A stretch of 64,000 nt of DNA from Flavobacterium pisciphilum (GTDB lineage Bacteria; Bacteroidota; Bacteroidia; Flavobacteriales; Flavobacteriaceae). The stretch covers positions 682,001 to 746,000 of the forward strand of contig NZ_JAJJMO010000001.1 of the NCBI RefSeq assembly GCF_020905345.1, in the 5' to 3' direction. The position numbers were made by a program, and so were the translations under genes. The notes below the pieces were generated by a model that saw nothing but the letters and a program-made list of their open reading frames with translations, was not told where the DNA came from and searched no databases. Each line of letters begins with the position of its first letter. Within the stretch, counting starts at the first letter, position 1. Shown piece by piece: positions 1 through 7,714 of the stretch.

Positions 1-2459
1 TATGCTTCGTAAAAAGTAAATAATTCCTCTTCAAGAATATTAGTTGACCAACCATCACTTGCTATATGGTGAATATTGAGTAATAAAAAAGTTTTACCTA
101 CTTCTTCATTTGACTTAATAGTATAGAATTTAATTCTAATAGGATACTCTTTACTTAAATCAAAAGGACGGTTAATGTCTTCTTTAATTAATAATTCATA
201 ATTCTCTTTATTCATTAAAGTGATCTCATCAATAATTAATGGATCATCATGTACAACCTGTATGCCCTGACCTAAATCATCAACCTGAACAATTGTAGTC
301 CTTAATATTTCATGTCTGGTTACTATTTGTTGAAACGCATATTTTATTCCTTCTTTATCTGTATCAACCCCAAGTTCATATATTTCAGGTAGATGATAAG
401 CACTAGACCCTTCTTCGTACTGATCAAGAAACCATAAACGTTCTTGAGCGAAAGAAAGAGCAACTTGATTGGAGTTTATTTTAGGTATAATCAGTTGTGA
501 TTGACCTGTTGCATGAATTAGTAATTGAGTAATGCATTTATATTTAAAAATATCAGCCACTTTTACATTACATTCTAGCAACTCACTCATGCGATGTGAT
601 ACTTGTATAGCCAAAATAGAGTCGCCACCTAATCTAAAAAAATCATCCGTGATTCCCACTTGATCTAATCCCATTAGTGCCATCCAGATCTCACAAACTG
701 CTATTTCTGTTTCGGTGCTTGGAGCAACATAATCTACTAAAGAAGAAGTAAATTCCGGGTCAGGTAAGGCACGTTTATCTAATTTACCATTGATTGTTAA
801 TGGAAAGGATTCCATTGCCACAAAAGCTGTGGGAACCATATAATCTGGCAAGACTTCCAATAATCTATTTTGAATAGCAATCGAAGTCATATCGCAATCC
901 GATACATAATAACCTACCAAATATTTAATACTGGATGTCTCTGTCTTTCTTTCTTTAGCTAGTACACACGCTTGCTTAATTCCATCCACCTGACACATCT
1001 CATACTCTATCTCCCCTATCTCTACACGATAGCCACGTATTTTTACCTGATCATCATTTCTACCAATGTATTCTATATTGCCATCTGCTTGCCATCTCAC
1101 TAAATCACCTGTTTTGTACAAATGCGTATATCCTTTAGCTATATCTGCTTCGGTAGCAAAAGGATTTATAACGAAACGCTCAGCTGTTAGCTCTGGACGA
1201 TTCAAATACCCTCTAGCCAAACCTGCACCGCCAATATGTAATTCGGCAATTACACCAATGGGAACAGGGTTTTTATCTAAATCAAGGACATAAATTCTAG
1301 TATTATCCAAAGGTTTCCCTATTGGTATATTTTTTTCTAATCCACTTAATTTACTGGTACCATTTATTTCAAAACACGTTGCATCAACAGTATATTCTGT
1401 AGGACCGTAGGTATTAATAATTGAAAGTTCGGATGGGAGATTTTTTCTTAAAAAATTGGAAACCACATCTGTTAAAAGATTCTCTCCTCCAATATTTATT
1501 AATTTTAAATTAAAATCTTGATAATTATCAAATGGTAATATCAAATACGAAAATAGTATTGGTGTTATTTCAAATACCTCAATTTTATTTACTTTCAAAT
1601 AAGTATTAAATTCTATTGGACTTAATAATAAACTATTAGATATTATATGCAGTTTGTGTCCAAATAAAATAGTGCTGAAAATTTGTTGTACCGAAAAATC
1701 AAAAATATAATTTGATAGTAATGCTACCTGAAGATAGGTGGATAATTTTGAATATCTCTCATTATGAAAATTAATTAAATTAACAACTGATTGATTATTT
1801 ATTAATACTCCTTTTGGTTTACCTGTTGTCCCTGAAGTATAAATCACATAAGCAAGATTGTTAACTGCACTATATTGGGGTAGATTTACTTTAGACTCTT
1901 CTTTATATAATTCTTCTGTTAAATCAATATGTATTACATCCAATTTAGGGAATTGATTACCAGTAGCCTCTATAAGATGTTTTTGAGTAAGTAAAATTTC
2001 TAACCTAGTATCTTCAAGTATATAATCTATCCTTTCCTTAGGATAACTTGAATCCATTGGTACATATGTAGCCCCTGCTTTTAGAACTGCTAGTATACCT
2101 ACCACCATTTCTAAACTTCTATCGAGACATAAGCCAATAAGCGTATCAGGAGTAAGGGATTTTTGCGTTCTTTTTCTATATTGAGCTCTAATGTGTCTTG
2201 CTAACTGATTGCTCCTTTGATTAAGCTGATTATAAGTTAATTCCTTTCCTTCACATTCTAAAGCAATACTATTTGGTTTCTTTTCTACCTGTTCTTGAAA
2301 TAGTTCTTGAAGGGTTTTATTTTTAGGATACTCTTTGTCAGTTGCATTCCATTCATAAATAATTTTATTGTATTCCTCTTGACTTAAAATAGAATGATTA
2401 TTTTCTGGGAGATTGGTCGTCTTTTGTGAAATATTCGAATAATTTAAGTTTTTCTTCAT
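1..2459 (-). CDS. NRPS, A-T-C..., partial at left edge
   Basis: N-terminal part of a nonribosomal peptide synthetase, open through the left edge. It starts at an ATG only about 35 residues before the adenylation (A) core and has no condensation domain or docking helix in front, like loading synthetases of the GrsA/TycA type. Visible order: A domain (ATP loop TSGTTGKPKG near residue 206, FDFSVQQ near 250, YGPTEYT, then RGYRVEIGE); carrier domain with FRLGGDS near 606; condensation domain with HHIASDG near 795, cut by the edge. The binding-pocket residues read by eye are D-F-Q-E-N-G-T-V-D, which I cannot match to a known substrate code; Glu278 with Asp331 would fit a basic side chain, but this is weak. 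It may be the first synthetase of another cluster, or the partner of a C-terminal condensation domain at 37612 or 49091. NRPS identity is certain; substrate unknown. Confidence 0.95.
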   Translation of the reverse strand, partial: MKKNLNYSNISQKTTNLPENNHSILSQEEYNKIIYEWNATDKEYPKNKTLQELFQEQVEKKPNSIALECEGKELTYNQLNQRSNQLARHIRAQYRKRTQKSLTPDTLIGLCLDRSLEMVVGILAVLKAGATYVPMDSSYPKERIDYILEDTRLEILLTQKHLIEATGNQFPKLDVIHIDLTEELYKEESKVNLPQYSAVNNLAYVIYTSGTTGKPKGVLINNQSVVNLINFHNERYSKLSTYLQVALLSNYIFDFSVQQIFSTILFGHKLHIISNSLLLSPIEFNTYLKVNKIEVFEITPILFSYLILPFDNYQDFNLKLINIGGENLLTDVVSNFLRKNLPSELSIINTYGPTEYTVDATCFEINGTSKLSGLEKNIPIGKPLDNTRIYVLDLDKNPVPIGVIAELHIGGAGLARGYLNRPELTAERFVINPFATEADIAKGYTHLYKTGDLVRWQADGNIEYIGRNDDQVKIRGYRVEIGEIEYEMCQVDGIKQACVLAKERKTETSSIKYLVGYYVSDCDMTSIAIQNRLLEVLPDYMVPTAFVAMESFPLTINGKLDKRALPDPEFTSSLVDYVAPSTETEIAVCEIWMALMGLDQVGITDDFFRLGGDSILAIQVSHRMSELLECNVKVADIFKYKCITQLLIHATGQSQLIIPKINSNQVALSFAQERLWFLDQYEEGSSAYHLPEIYELGVDTDKEGIKYAFQQIVTRHEILRTTIVQVDDLGQGIQVVHDDPLIIDEITLMNKENYELLIKEDINRPFDLSKEYPIRIKFYTIKSNEEVGKTFLLLNIHHIASDGWSTNILEEELFTFYEA

Positions 2460-2835
2460 ATAAAAATGGTATGCAATAAGAGTTCTTTTTTTGGAATAAT
2501 TTTTCAGTATCCGTTTGCTAATGTATGTATCGTTAAGGGTTCGGACAATACCCACTTTTAGTGATTTTATAACTAAAAGCATAAACATAACACATATATG
2601 TAACAAATTTGTTATTTAAATACTGATTTTGACTTTAATTTCCAAAAAAAACGAATTTACAAAATCACATTAAAAAGACTCATATCCCAATAATAGCAAG
2701 ACTTAATCAAGAATTAAAACTACATTAATGTAGTTTTAATTCTACAACAAGCTCATCACTCTCTTTTGCAAAAAAATAACTTTGTAATAAACAATTGATA
2801 AAATAAAATAGCAATACACCAATTTTAATTTTTAA
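2460..2835. other. Non-coding leader region upstream of the left NRPS
   Basis: About 375 bp of very AT-rich DNA with no convincing open frame. It holds a perfect palindrome (2710-2743), a 14-bp palindrome TAACAAATTTGTTA (2601-2614) and an 8-bp inverted repeat CTTTTAGT/ACTAAAAG with a 9-base loop (2555-2579). The promoter of the minus-strand NRPS should lie here, but no clean TAnnTTTG box was found on that strand. The 14-bp palindrome about 140 bp before the start could be an operator; this is inference only. Confidence 0.5.
2710..2743. repeat. Perfect 34-bp palindrome
   Basis: Every base from 2710 to 2743 pairs with its mirror base; the centre is CATTAATG and the outer arms read AGAATTAAAAC and GTTTTAATTCT. 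There is no unpaired loop and no clean T-tract on either side, so it is not a textbook terminator. It lies between the GDSL/IS982 relics and the NRPS leader. It could be a bidirectional terminator acting as a cruciform or hairpin, or an operator. Confidence 0.8.
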
Positions 2836-3000
2836 ATTATTGTAAAAAGAGTAGCAATTTTTGGGGACAGTATGTCGGATTTTGGCATAAAAGAAACCAC
2901 CATGACGGGTAGAATGGCAAGATTATTCGGCTTGATAAGTGTGAATAGTATTGGTAAATATAGTGATTCCAAAAATTGGGCAGATTTCTTCCAACTAAAA
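2836..3000 (+). pseudogene. GDSL-type hydrolase fragment (N-terminal, no start codon)
   Basis: The plus-strand frame is open from 2836 and reads KRVAIFGDSMSDFG, followed by MTGRMARLFG and GKYSDSKNWADFF. FGDSxSDxG is the nucleophile block I of GDSL esterases/lipases, and the later NG/GR and D-x-K-N-W elements fit the start of such a domain. The frame has a stop (2833-2835) instead of a start codon, and homology is lost at about 3000, where IS982-like sequence on the other strand begins. I read it as a remnant of a secreted or intracellular GDSL hydrolase gene cut by an insertion sequence. The identification rests on one short motif block, so it is moderate. Confidence 0.55.
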
Positions 3001-3283
3001 ACTTGGTCGCATAATTGTGAGAACAAAATCTCTGTTCTTTTTTTTGATTTCTAAAAAAACAAAGTTGTGTCTTATCGTTTTTTTGATTCTTCTTTTTTAG
3101 AATTTCCAATTGAATATTTGCAGTTTGAAATAAATTCAATTGAATTGTCTCAGATAAATATTCTCTATCTCCAAGAACTAAAAAAAACGACATTTCTTGT
3201 TTTATGTTCTTCAAAAAATAAACACCGTGAACTTCTGCATTTGTAATATCTAAAGAATGAAAAATCCAAATGCTAAACATCAT
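2990..3283 (-). pseudogene. IS982-family transposase remnant, frameshifted
   Basis: The minus-strand translation gives HSLDITNAEVHGVYFLKNIK, then LGDREYLSETIQLNLFQTAN, then in another frame KSKKRTEILFSQLCDQ. This is the order and wording of the C-terminal half of IS982-family transposases (GD-x-GYLS block, FQTAN block, RKR.ETLFSQLCDQ block). A one-base shift near 3048, in a homopolymeric A/T run, separates the last block from the rest. The N-terminal half and the final RRNYA...TRILSKI segment are absent. No terminal inverted repeats were recognised. It is a dead relic lying against a GDSL-like fragment. Confidence 0.75.
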
Positions 3284-3367
3284 TTTCGTAAACGATCAAA
3301 AGGCGCTTTAGAAACTATTTTAATTGGATTGTGAAAGTGGAAAAGGTTTTATAAATACTAAAAATGA

Positions 3368-3565
3368 ATAACTTGTATTTACAGAGAATCAGGCTTTACT
3401 ATTCCAGTAAATAAATCTCATTTCTATAATTCTAATTCTTTTAAACCTTGGTGTGTCTATTGGATTGATTATAAGGGTACAGAAACTTTATTACGTTCAT
3501 CTGAATCCCTTTTAATGGGGCTAAATTCTGCATTGTGGAGTAACAGAACAAGTATTACAAAAAAA
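3368..3565 (+). pseudogene. Coding-like tail of unknown gene, no start
   Basis: A plus-strand frame opens after a stop at 3365 and reads FTIPVNKSHFYNSNSFKPW, CVYWIDYKGTETLLRSSESL and GLNSALWSNRTSITKK. The composition is protein-like, and the frame runs straight into a strong terminator, as a gene's 3' end would. It has no start codon before an internal Met. It may be the far part of the same plus-strand gene whose GDSL-like start lies on the other side of the IS982 relic, or the end of an unrelated deleted gene. I do not recognise a family. Confidence 0.35.
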
Positions 3566-3592
3566 CGAGTTAAATATCTTAACTCGTTTTTT
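3560..3592. terminator. Bidirectional hairpin terminator
   Basis: The stem CGAGTTAA (3566-3573) pairs with TTAACTCG (3579-3586) around a 5-base loop, flanked by an A-run on the left and a T-run on the right. It can terminate the relic transcript from the left and the minus-strand gene that stops at 3593. Confidence 0.8.
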
Positions 3593-3814
3593 TTATTTTT
3601 TATTTTCTGCTTTTAATTTTTCAATGTAACTACTTGAATTTCCATTCCAATAACATTTTACACAACGATTATTTACGAATTTATGTTTGCAATTTTCATA
3701 ACCATATAAAATGCTTGAACATTCAGAGCAAATATGTTTCATTGAAGATGAATCTTTGTAAAATTCACTTCCACATTCATCACAACTATTCATTTTAGAT
3801 ATTTCAGAATTCAT
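3593..3814 (-). CDS. Small Cys-rich zinc-ribbon-like protein
   Basis: 73 residues with three paired-Cys knots: CDEC (about residue 11), CSEC (about 29) and CVKC (about 56), plus an isolated Cys-Lys-His. Spaced CxxC pairs are typical of zinc-binding ribbons, so a structural zinc is likely; function is unknown. There is no signal peptide or membrane segment. It starts at ATG and ends right at the 3560-3592 hairpin. It may share a transcript with the hypothetical gene 67 bp upstream. I do not recognise the family. Confidence 0.6.
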   Translation of the reverse strand: MNSEISKMNSCDECGSEFYKDSSSMKHICSECSSILYGYENCKHKFVNNRCVKCYWNGNSSSYIEKLKAENKK

Positions 3815-3881
3815 TTATTTTTAGATAATTTTAGGTCTTATAATCTTCATTTTGAGTATATCTACTAACTTTTATTACGAT

Positions 3882-4313
3882 TCATATTTTCAACCACCAT
3901 TTCATTGTTTGTATTTTTTTTGTTTGTATATCATTCAATTTTTGAGCATCAAATTCAGTCAACGCATTTTTGAGTGATTCAAGCCCATAATTTTCCTTTA
4001 ACCAAAAAGGAAATTCTTCAACGCTTTCGTTCCAATTTTCGATTGTGGATTTTAGAACAATGTTTAAATCAATTTCTGTTTTGAGTTTTAACTTATTCAA
4101 TATTATTCCAGCATTTTTTTGGTCAATATATTGAGTATTTGGTCGGTTAACATTTTTGAATATTTTAATTATTCCGCTTACTATTATTTCGTCCATAACT
4201 TTATCTAATCTATAAATAAGTTGTCCGATTCTTAAATCTCCTATTTTATCCATTAGGTCAATAGATGAATAAAATTCATTTTGAAAATCATCTGCAGTTT
4301 TTGGAATATTCAT
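3882..4313 (-). CDS. Hypothetical protein, 143 aa
   Basis: A soluble, acidic/lysine-rich protein with no signal peptide, beginning MNIPKTADDFQNEFY and ending in MKWWLKI. Predicted to be mostly helical from its composition. The ATG is 8 bases from the repeated intergenic sequence at 4321-4430, which fills the whole gap to the next gene. Small soluble genes of this look often occur singly in accessory regions, sometimes as immunity-type genes, but nothing here proves that. No family recognised. Confidence 0.6.
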   Translation of the reverse strand: MNIPKTADDFQNEFYSSIDLMDKIGDLRIGQLIYRLDKVMDEIIVSGIIKIFKNVNRPNTQYIDQKNAGIILNKLKLKTEIDLNIVLKSTIENWNESVEEFPFWLKENYGLESLKNALTEFDAQKLNDIQTKKIQTMKWWLKI

Positions 4314-4320
4314 CTTTTTT

Positions 4321-4430
4321 CAGCTTGTAGGTAACTAGTATATAGGCAAAACCAAGCCTTGGTATGTACATCAGTTTTGACTCATTTAAGCAAAAGTTTA
4401 TTTCGCCTTATTCATATTTCAAATATAAAA
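4321..4430. repeat. Intergenic repeat copy A
   Basis: This sequence fills the gap between two minus-strand genes. Its segment TAACTAGTATATAGGCAAAA and the following CCAAGCCTTGG line up with TAGCTAGTTTATAAACAAAA and the following bases at 7618-7650, about 24 of 31 positions by eye. The distal parts share AAAGTTTnTTTCGC and TTCAAATATA. CCAAGCCTTGG is itself a short palindrome. See copy B at 7596-7714. Confidence 0.6.
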
Positions 4431-5003
4431 TTACTCATCAATATCTTCAAATTTCAGTTCGTTTTCAATTTTACTTATTGACACTCTCCTAAAAGTTGGT
4501 GCATACCCTTTTTGTCCGCTTGGCTTAAAATATTCTGTAACATATGAATTTTTAGTTTCATAGTTTTGAGTAATTTTTGATCCAAAATATCTATCTTGTT
4601 CTTGATAAAGTAAATTCTTAATTAAAGAATTTTCAGTTTTGAAATTGTTATCATTTTTTATTTTCAAGATTGCATTTTGTTTATCACGCTCTGATATTTT
4701 TAATGTAAAAGTGTGATAATAGTCGCCAATTGCTGACATAGATTTATTTTCTTTCAACTCAAATTTGTCTTTCAATAAAATTTGCTGTTCTTCTACAAGT
4801 TCTTTTGCGTTGCTTTTTGTAAAAAGGTCATCTTCAAAAACAGTCCATAAAACAATTGTCAATACAAATAGTCCAAAGATTATTGTCAAATACTTTCCTG
4901 TCTTTGGATATCCAAGCTTTTTTGGAACAAAATAGAATAAAAGCCCTAGTCCGATTGGAAGTCCAGCTAAAATTAAAAGTCCTATAAATAGTATTGAATC
5001 CAA
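4431..5003 (-). CDS. Hypothetical membrane protein, 190 aa
   Basis: Two hydrophobic segments near the N-terminus (about residues 4-25 and 38-57) are followed by a soluble, lysine-rich domain of about 130 residues with no recognised motif. The only usable start is TTG at 5003: an in-frame stop sits immediately upstream, and the first internal ATG is 88 codons in and would remove the membrane part. This suggests a two-TM protein with a cytoplasmic or periplasmic C-terminal domain. It lies between the intergenic repeat and the trmH-like gene. Confidence 0.55.
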   Translation of the reverse strand: MDSILFIGLLILAGLPIGLGLLFYFVPKKLGYPKTGKYLTIIFGLFVLTIVLWTVFEDDLFTKSNAKELVEEQQILLKDKFELKENKSMSAIGDYYHTFTLKISERDKQNAILKIKNDNNFKTENSLIKNLLYQEQDRYFGSKITQNYETKNSYVTEYFKPSGQKGYAPTFRRVSISKIENELKFEDIDE

Positions 5004-5040
5004 ATGTTAATATCAGTTTTGCTGTTATTTAAATTTCATT

Positions 5041-5499
5041 TTAAGAACGCGGTTTAGGCAAGTTTCTGTCGTACATAATAATAGTACCTGCCACGGCTAC
5101 GTTTAAACTTTTTTCAGATTTAAATTTTACTAAATGATGGCATTTATCCATTGCTTTTTTAGATAAGCCATGATCTTCTGCTCCTAATAAATAGACACAA
5201 CGTCTTGGATGCTCAAAGGTTTCTAAATCGGAAGCATTTTCATCTAATTCAACACCAACCAATCGTGCTCCTTTTGGCAAGTTTTCAAAAAAAGCTTCAA
5301 AATTTTCATAATGAAAATAAGGAATTGCTTTTACGGCATCATGAGTATCACAGGCTTGTTTGGCATATCGATTACCTATAGTAAATATAAAAGTAGCGCC
5401 TAGGTTTTGAGCCGATCGCCACAAAACACCCAAATTTTCAGGAGTTTTACCATTTTGTATTCCTATTCCGAAATATTCATTTATAAAGTTATCATTCAT
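5041..5499 (-). CDS. TrmH/SpoU-family RNA methyltransferase
   Basis: A 152-residue SPOUT-fold enzyme that would 2'-O-methylate an RNA ribose using S-adenosylmethionine. All three family motifs are present: N..NLGVLWRSAQNLGA (motif 1, about residues 20-34), CVYLLGAEDHGLS (motif 2, about 102-114) and SLNVAVAGTIIMYDR (motif 3, about 129-144), which form the knotted SAM site. The frame extends 19 codons upstream, but the start MNDNFINEYFG at 5499 is preferred: it fits the family, and a TAnnTTTG promoter lies directly in front of it. The exact RNA target cannot be told. It is the one core-looking gene among hypothetical neighbours. Confidence 0.88.
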   Translation of the reverse strand: MNDNFINEYFGIGIQNGKTPENLGVLWRSAQNLGATFIFTIGNRYAKQACDTHDAVKAIPYFHYENFEAFFENLPKGARLVGVELDENASDLETFEHPRRCVYLLGAEDHGLSKKAMDKCHHLVKFKSEKSLNVAVAGTIIMYDRNLPKPRS

Positions 5500-5504
5500 A
5501 ACCG

Positions 5505-5535
5505 CAAAAATACAAACTGTAAGTACATAAATCAA
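5505..5535 (-). promoter_or_regulatory. Bacteroidota-type promoter of the trmH-like gene
   Basis: On the minus strand, TATTTTTG (5505-5512) matches the -7 box TAnnTTTG, with a TTG (5533-5535) 20 bases upstream as the -33 element. Only five bases separate the box from the ATG at 5499, so transcription would start at or next to the start codon, giving a leaderless or nearly leaderless mRNA. Confidence 0.6.
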
Positions 5536-5607
5536 TTTTTTATTAAATTGAAACAAAGAAATGTCTTTGATAATATACTGGATAAGATAGATTGATTTGC
5601 CTTAATT

Positions 5608-5628
5608 TAGCTAGATGGGTGCTAGCTA
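5608..5628. repeat. Short inverted repeat TAGCTAG/CTAGCTA
   Basis: TAGCTAG (5608-5614) and CTAGCTA (5622-5628) flank a 7-base spacer. The right half, GGGTGCTAGCTA, resembles the GGTAACTAG/GGTAATAGCTA core of the intergenic repeats at 4321 and 7596, so it may be a truncated member of that family. Confidence 0.45.
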
Positions 5629-5634
5629 CGATTT

Positions 5635-6297
5635 TTAATTCTTTTCTATTTTTAGAACATAATTATAACCTAAAATTCCTTTTTTAACTGTCAACAATAC
5701 AATTTGATTGTCGTTTATTGATTCGTAAAACTCTTTTTCAATTTCCAATCTTTCATTATTGTCGTACTCAGTTTTGATGAAAATTTCATAACTATCTTCA
5801 CCTCTTGAGTGATGATTTATATTTTTATAGCTAATTTCTATTTTCTGTTTATTTTCAGTTTGATTACTTACGTTTTTATTAATGAATATTCCAATATTTG
5901 GTATTAAAAGAAAAAAACAAATACTGATACTTACTATATTATAAAATCTTTTTTCATTTCTAAAATCATAAAACTTGTTTAAAATAAAAACACATAATAC
6001 ACTAAAAATCAGACTAAAGAACGAGAGTTTCCAAAATAAAACATAACCGCCTATAGTTTGTTCAAAATCTCTCAACGTAAAAAAAATTGATACAATGCCA
6101 ATCATACAAATAAGCTCAAAGTTCTTATCTCTTTTATTCTTATTTTCTGTTTTATCCACAAATTTCAAAAACAAATCAGATAGATTATAGGATAAGATTA
6201 AAAAAATTGGCATTGACAAAAACAGATACCCAAATTCTTCAATACTGAAATAAAGAATAAAGATTGAGATAAAGATTAAGATTATATTTTTATACAT
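5635..6297 (-). CDS. Hypothetical multi-pass membrane protein, 220 aa
   Basis: About four or five hydrophobic segments fill the first 140 residues (roughly 2-20, 22-45, 62-78, 85-108 and 118-138). A soluble C-terminal domain of about 80 residues follows, ending in GYNYVLKIEKN. No known motif. It has the same layout as its neighbours at 6352 and 6973: a short membrane part plus a small soluble domain. All are on the same strand with gaps under 60 bp, so they are probably co-transcribed. Function unknown. Confidence 0.6.
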   Translation of the reverse strand: MYKNIILIFISIFILYFSIEEFGYLFLSMPIFLILSYNLSDLFLKFVDKTENKNKRDKNFELICMIGIVSIFFTLRDFEQTIGGYVLFWKLSFFSLIFSVLCVFILNKFYDFRNEKRFYNIVSISICFFLLIPNIGIFINKNVSNQTENKQKIEISYKNINHHSRGEDSYEIFIKTEYDNNERLEIEKEFYESINDNQIVLLTVKKGILGYNYVLKIEKN

Positions 6298-6351
6298 TTT
6301 TTATTAAGTATCGATTTTTCAAAAGCAGGAACTACTATCCGATTTGTATTT

Positions 6352-6948
6352 TTAGTTATTATGTTTTCCAATTACGGAAATCAATAACCCTAAAGTCAAT
6401 ATCACAATAAAAATTAACCACCCATATCCTTGTGTGCTTTTTGAGTTTTGATTTTCAATTCTCAATTTAAAATATGATCTAGTAATGTTTTTTAAATTGG
6501 ATGCTAGTAAATTGTAATTAGTTACTTCAAAAGATGTAATGACTATTTTTTTAGATTCAAACAACTCAAGTGTAATTTTTCGACCGTTATAAATTTCAAC
6601 TTTTCTAAAATCTTGTGAAGATTGTACATTATAATTTCCTTCTGTAACCTTACGAACATCATCAAAATCAATTATTTTTGTTTGAAAAATATATGGATAG
6701 GTGATTGATAAAGTCTCAGCTGTTAATTCTACTCTTTTGGAACTTAATAACATATAAAAAGAGGCTAATGCAAAAAAACAAAATAAAGAAATGAGTATCC
6801 ATATTAGCGTATTATCAGATTCTTCATCGATTATCCATTCAGAATCATAAATAAAATAGGCTATTGTTGAAAAAAAAAACATTCCGAAAATACTAAAACC
6901 TATTTGAAGTGTGCTGGGATTTGCAATTATTCTGTTATTCTCGTCCAT
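6352..6948 (-). CDS. Hypothetical membrane protein with PH-like middle, 198 aa
   Basis: Two N-terminal hydrophobic segments (about residues 15-33 and 48-68) and one C-terminal segment (about 175-192) enclose a soluble middle, KRVELTAETLSITYPYIF through LASNLKNI. The pattern of beta strands then an amphipathic helix resembles bacterial PH-like (bPH/YcxB-type) domains; this is a resemblance, not proof. Function unknown. It begins just before a short piece of the recurrent GGTAATAATTAG sequence at 6952. Confidence 0.6.
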   Translation of the reverse strand: MDENNRIIANPSTLQIGFSIFGMFFFSTIAYFIYDSEWIIDEESDNTLIWILISLFCFFALASFYMLLSSKRVELTAETLSITYPYIFQTKIIDFDDVRKVTEGNYNVQSSQDFRKVEIYNGRKITLELFESKKIVITSFEVTNYNLLASNLKNITRSYFKLRIENQNSKSTQGYGWLIFIVILTLGLLISVIGKHNN

Positions 6949-6972
6949 CTTTGGTAATAATTAGTTGCTATT

Positions 6973-7584
6973 TTATTTTTTTGAAATTGTATATCCATCA
7001 ACAAGATAATGGTTCCAAATTCCTTTGTGAACTTTAATCTCAAGTTTATAATTGTTAGAGTTTTCGTCTTCGTATTGTTTTATTACAGAATATTCTACTT
7101 TAAAATTTTCAGGTCTATCATTCAGTTTGAAATCAATTTTTGAGTTTCTTTTTGACCAAAATCTTTCTACGTCGCAAACAATTATTTCTTGAGGATTTCG
7201 CTGTGCTTCGCGATAGTTTATAGCATCCCAACCAATCTGGGCCAATTGACCAAAACTTAAATACGAAAATATAATTCCTTGAAGCAAAAAGAAGAAAATC
7301 ATAAATGTACGTTCCCCAAATCCTTTGTTGTTTAAAAAATTATCTATTAAAAATTGCCTACGATATATGCCAAGAATTATCATTCCAAAAATTGTAGGAA
7401 TCAAAAATACAAATATTGTATTTCTTAAGTCATGACCGATTGTTTTAGGCTGAATAAGAAAATGATACCCAACAGCTATAATCGCCAATACAATTATTAT
7501 CCTATAATGTATCTCTTCAAGTTTTTTCTCTTTATTAATGAAATCTCTATTTTCAGTAGCTTTTTGTATTCTTCTTTTTTTCAC
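6973..7584 (-). CDS. Hypothetical membrane protein, 203 aa
   Basis: A charged N-terminus (KKRRIQKATENR) is followed by about three hydrophobic segments (roughly residues 27-45, 55-75 and 92-112) and a soluble C-terminal domain ending LVDGYTISKK. The start is a GTG at 7584. It is the first gene of the minus-strand row, and its 5' flank is intergenic repeat copy B. No family recognised. The end of the protein (KGIWNHYLVDGY) resembles in style the end of the 220-aa neighbour (KGILGYNYVLKI), so the two may be distant relatives. Confidence 0.55.
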   Translation of the reverse strand: MKKRRIQKATENRDFINKEKKLEEIHYRIIIVLAIIAVGYHFLIQPKTIGHDLRNTIFVFLIPTIFGMIILGIYRRQFLIDNFLNNKGFGERTFMIFFFLLQGIIFSYLSFGQLAQIGWDAINYREAQRNPQEIIVCDVERFWSKRNSKIDFKLNDRPENFKVEYSVIKQYEDENSNNYKLEIKVHKGIWNHYLVDGYTISKK

Positions 7585-7595
7585 TCTTGGATTTA

Positions 7596-7714
7596 TGCAG
7601 TTGTTGGTAATAGCTACTAGCTAGTTTATAAACAAAACAAACCTTCGCTTATACTCCTATTTTAGGATAGAATATCGAAAGTTTGTTTCGCTAAATATGG
7701 GTTCAAATATATTG
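7596..7714. repeat. Intergenic repeat copy B
   Basis: Related to copy A (4321-4430). It begins CAGTTGTTGGTAATAGC and contains TAGCTAGTTTATAAACAAAA. It can fold: CAAACCTTCG (about 7639-7648) pairs with CGAAAGTTTG (about 7675-7684) with one mismatch, enclosing a smaller TCCTA/TAGGA stem. It lies directly upstream of the first gene of the minus-strand row. Confidence 0.6.

Noticed and set aside
2832..3026. A 64-aa minus-strand gene
   Set aside because: Only its first residues (FSQLCDQ) match IS982 transposase; the rest is antisense to the GDSL-like fragment. It is part of the relic, not a gene.
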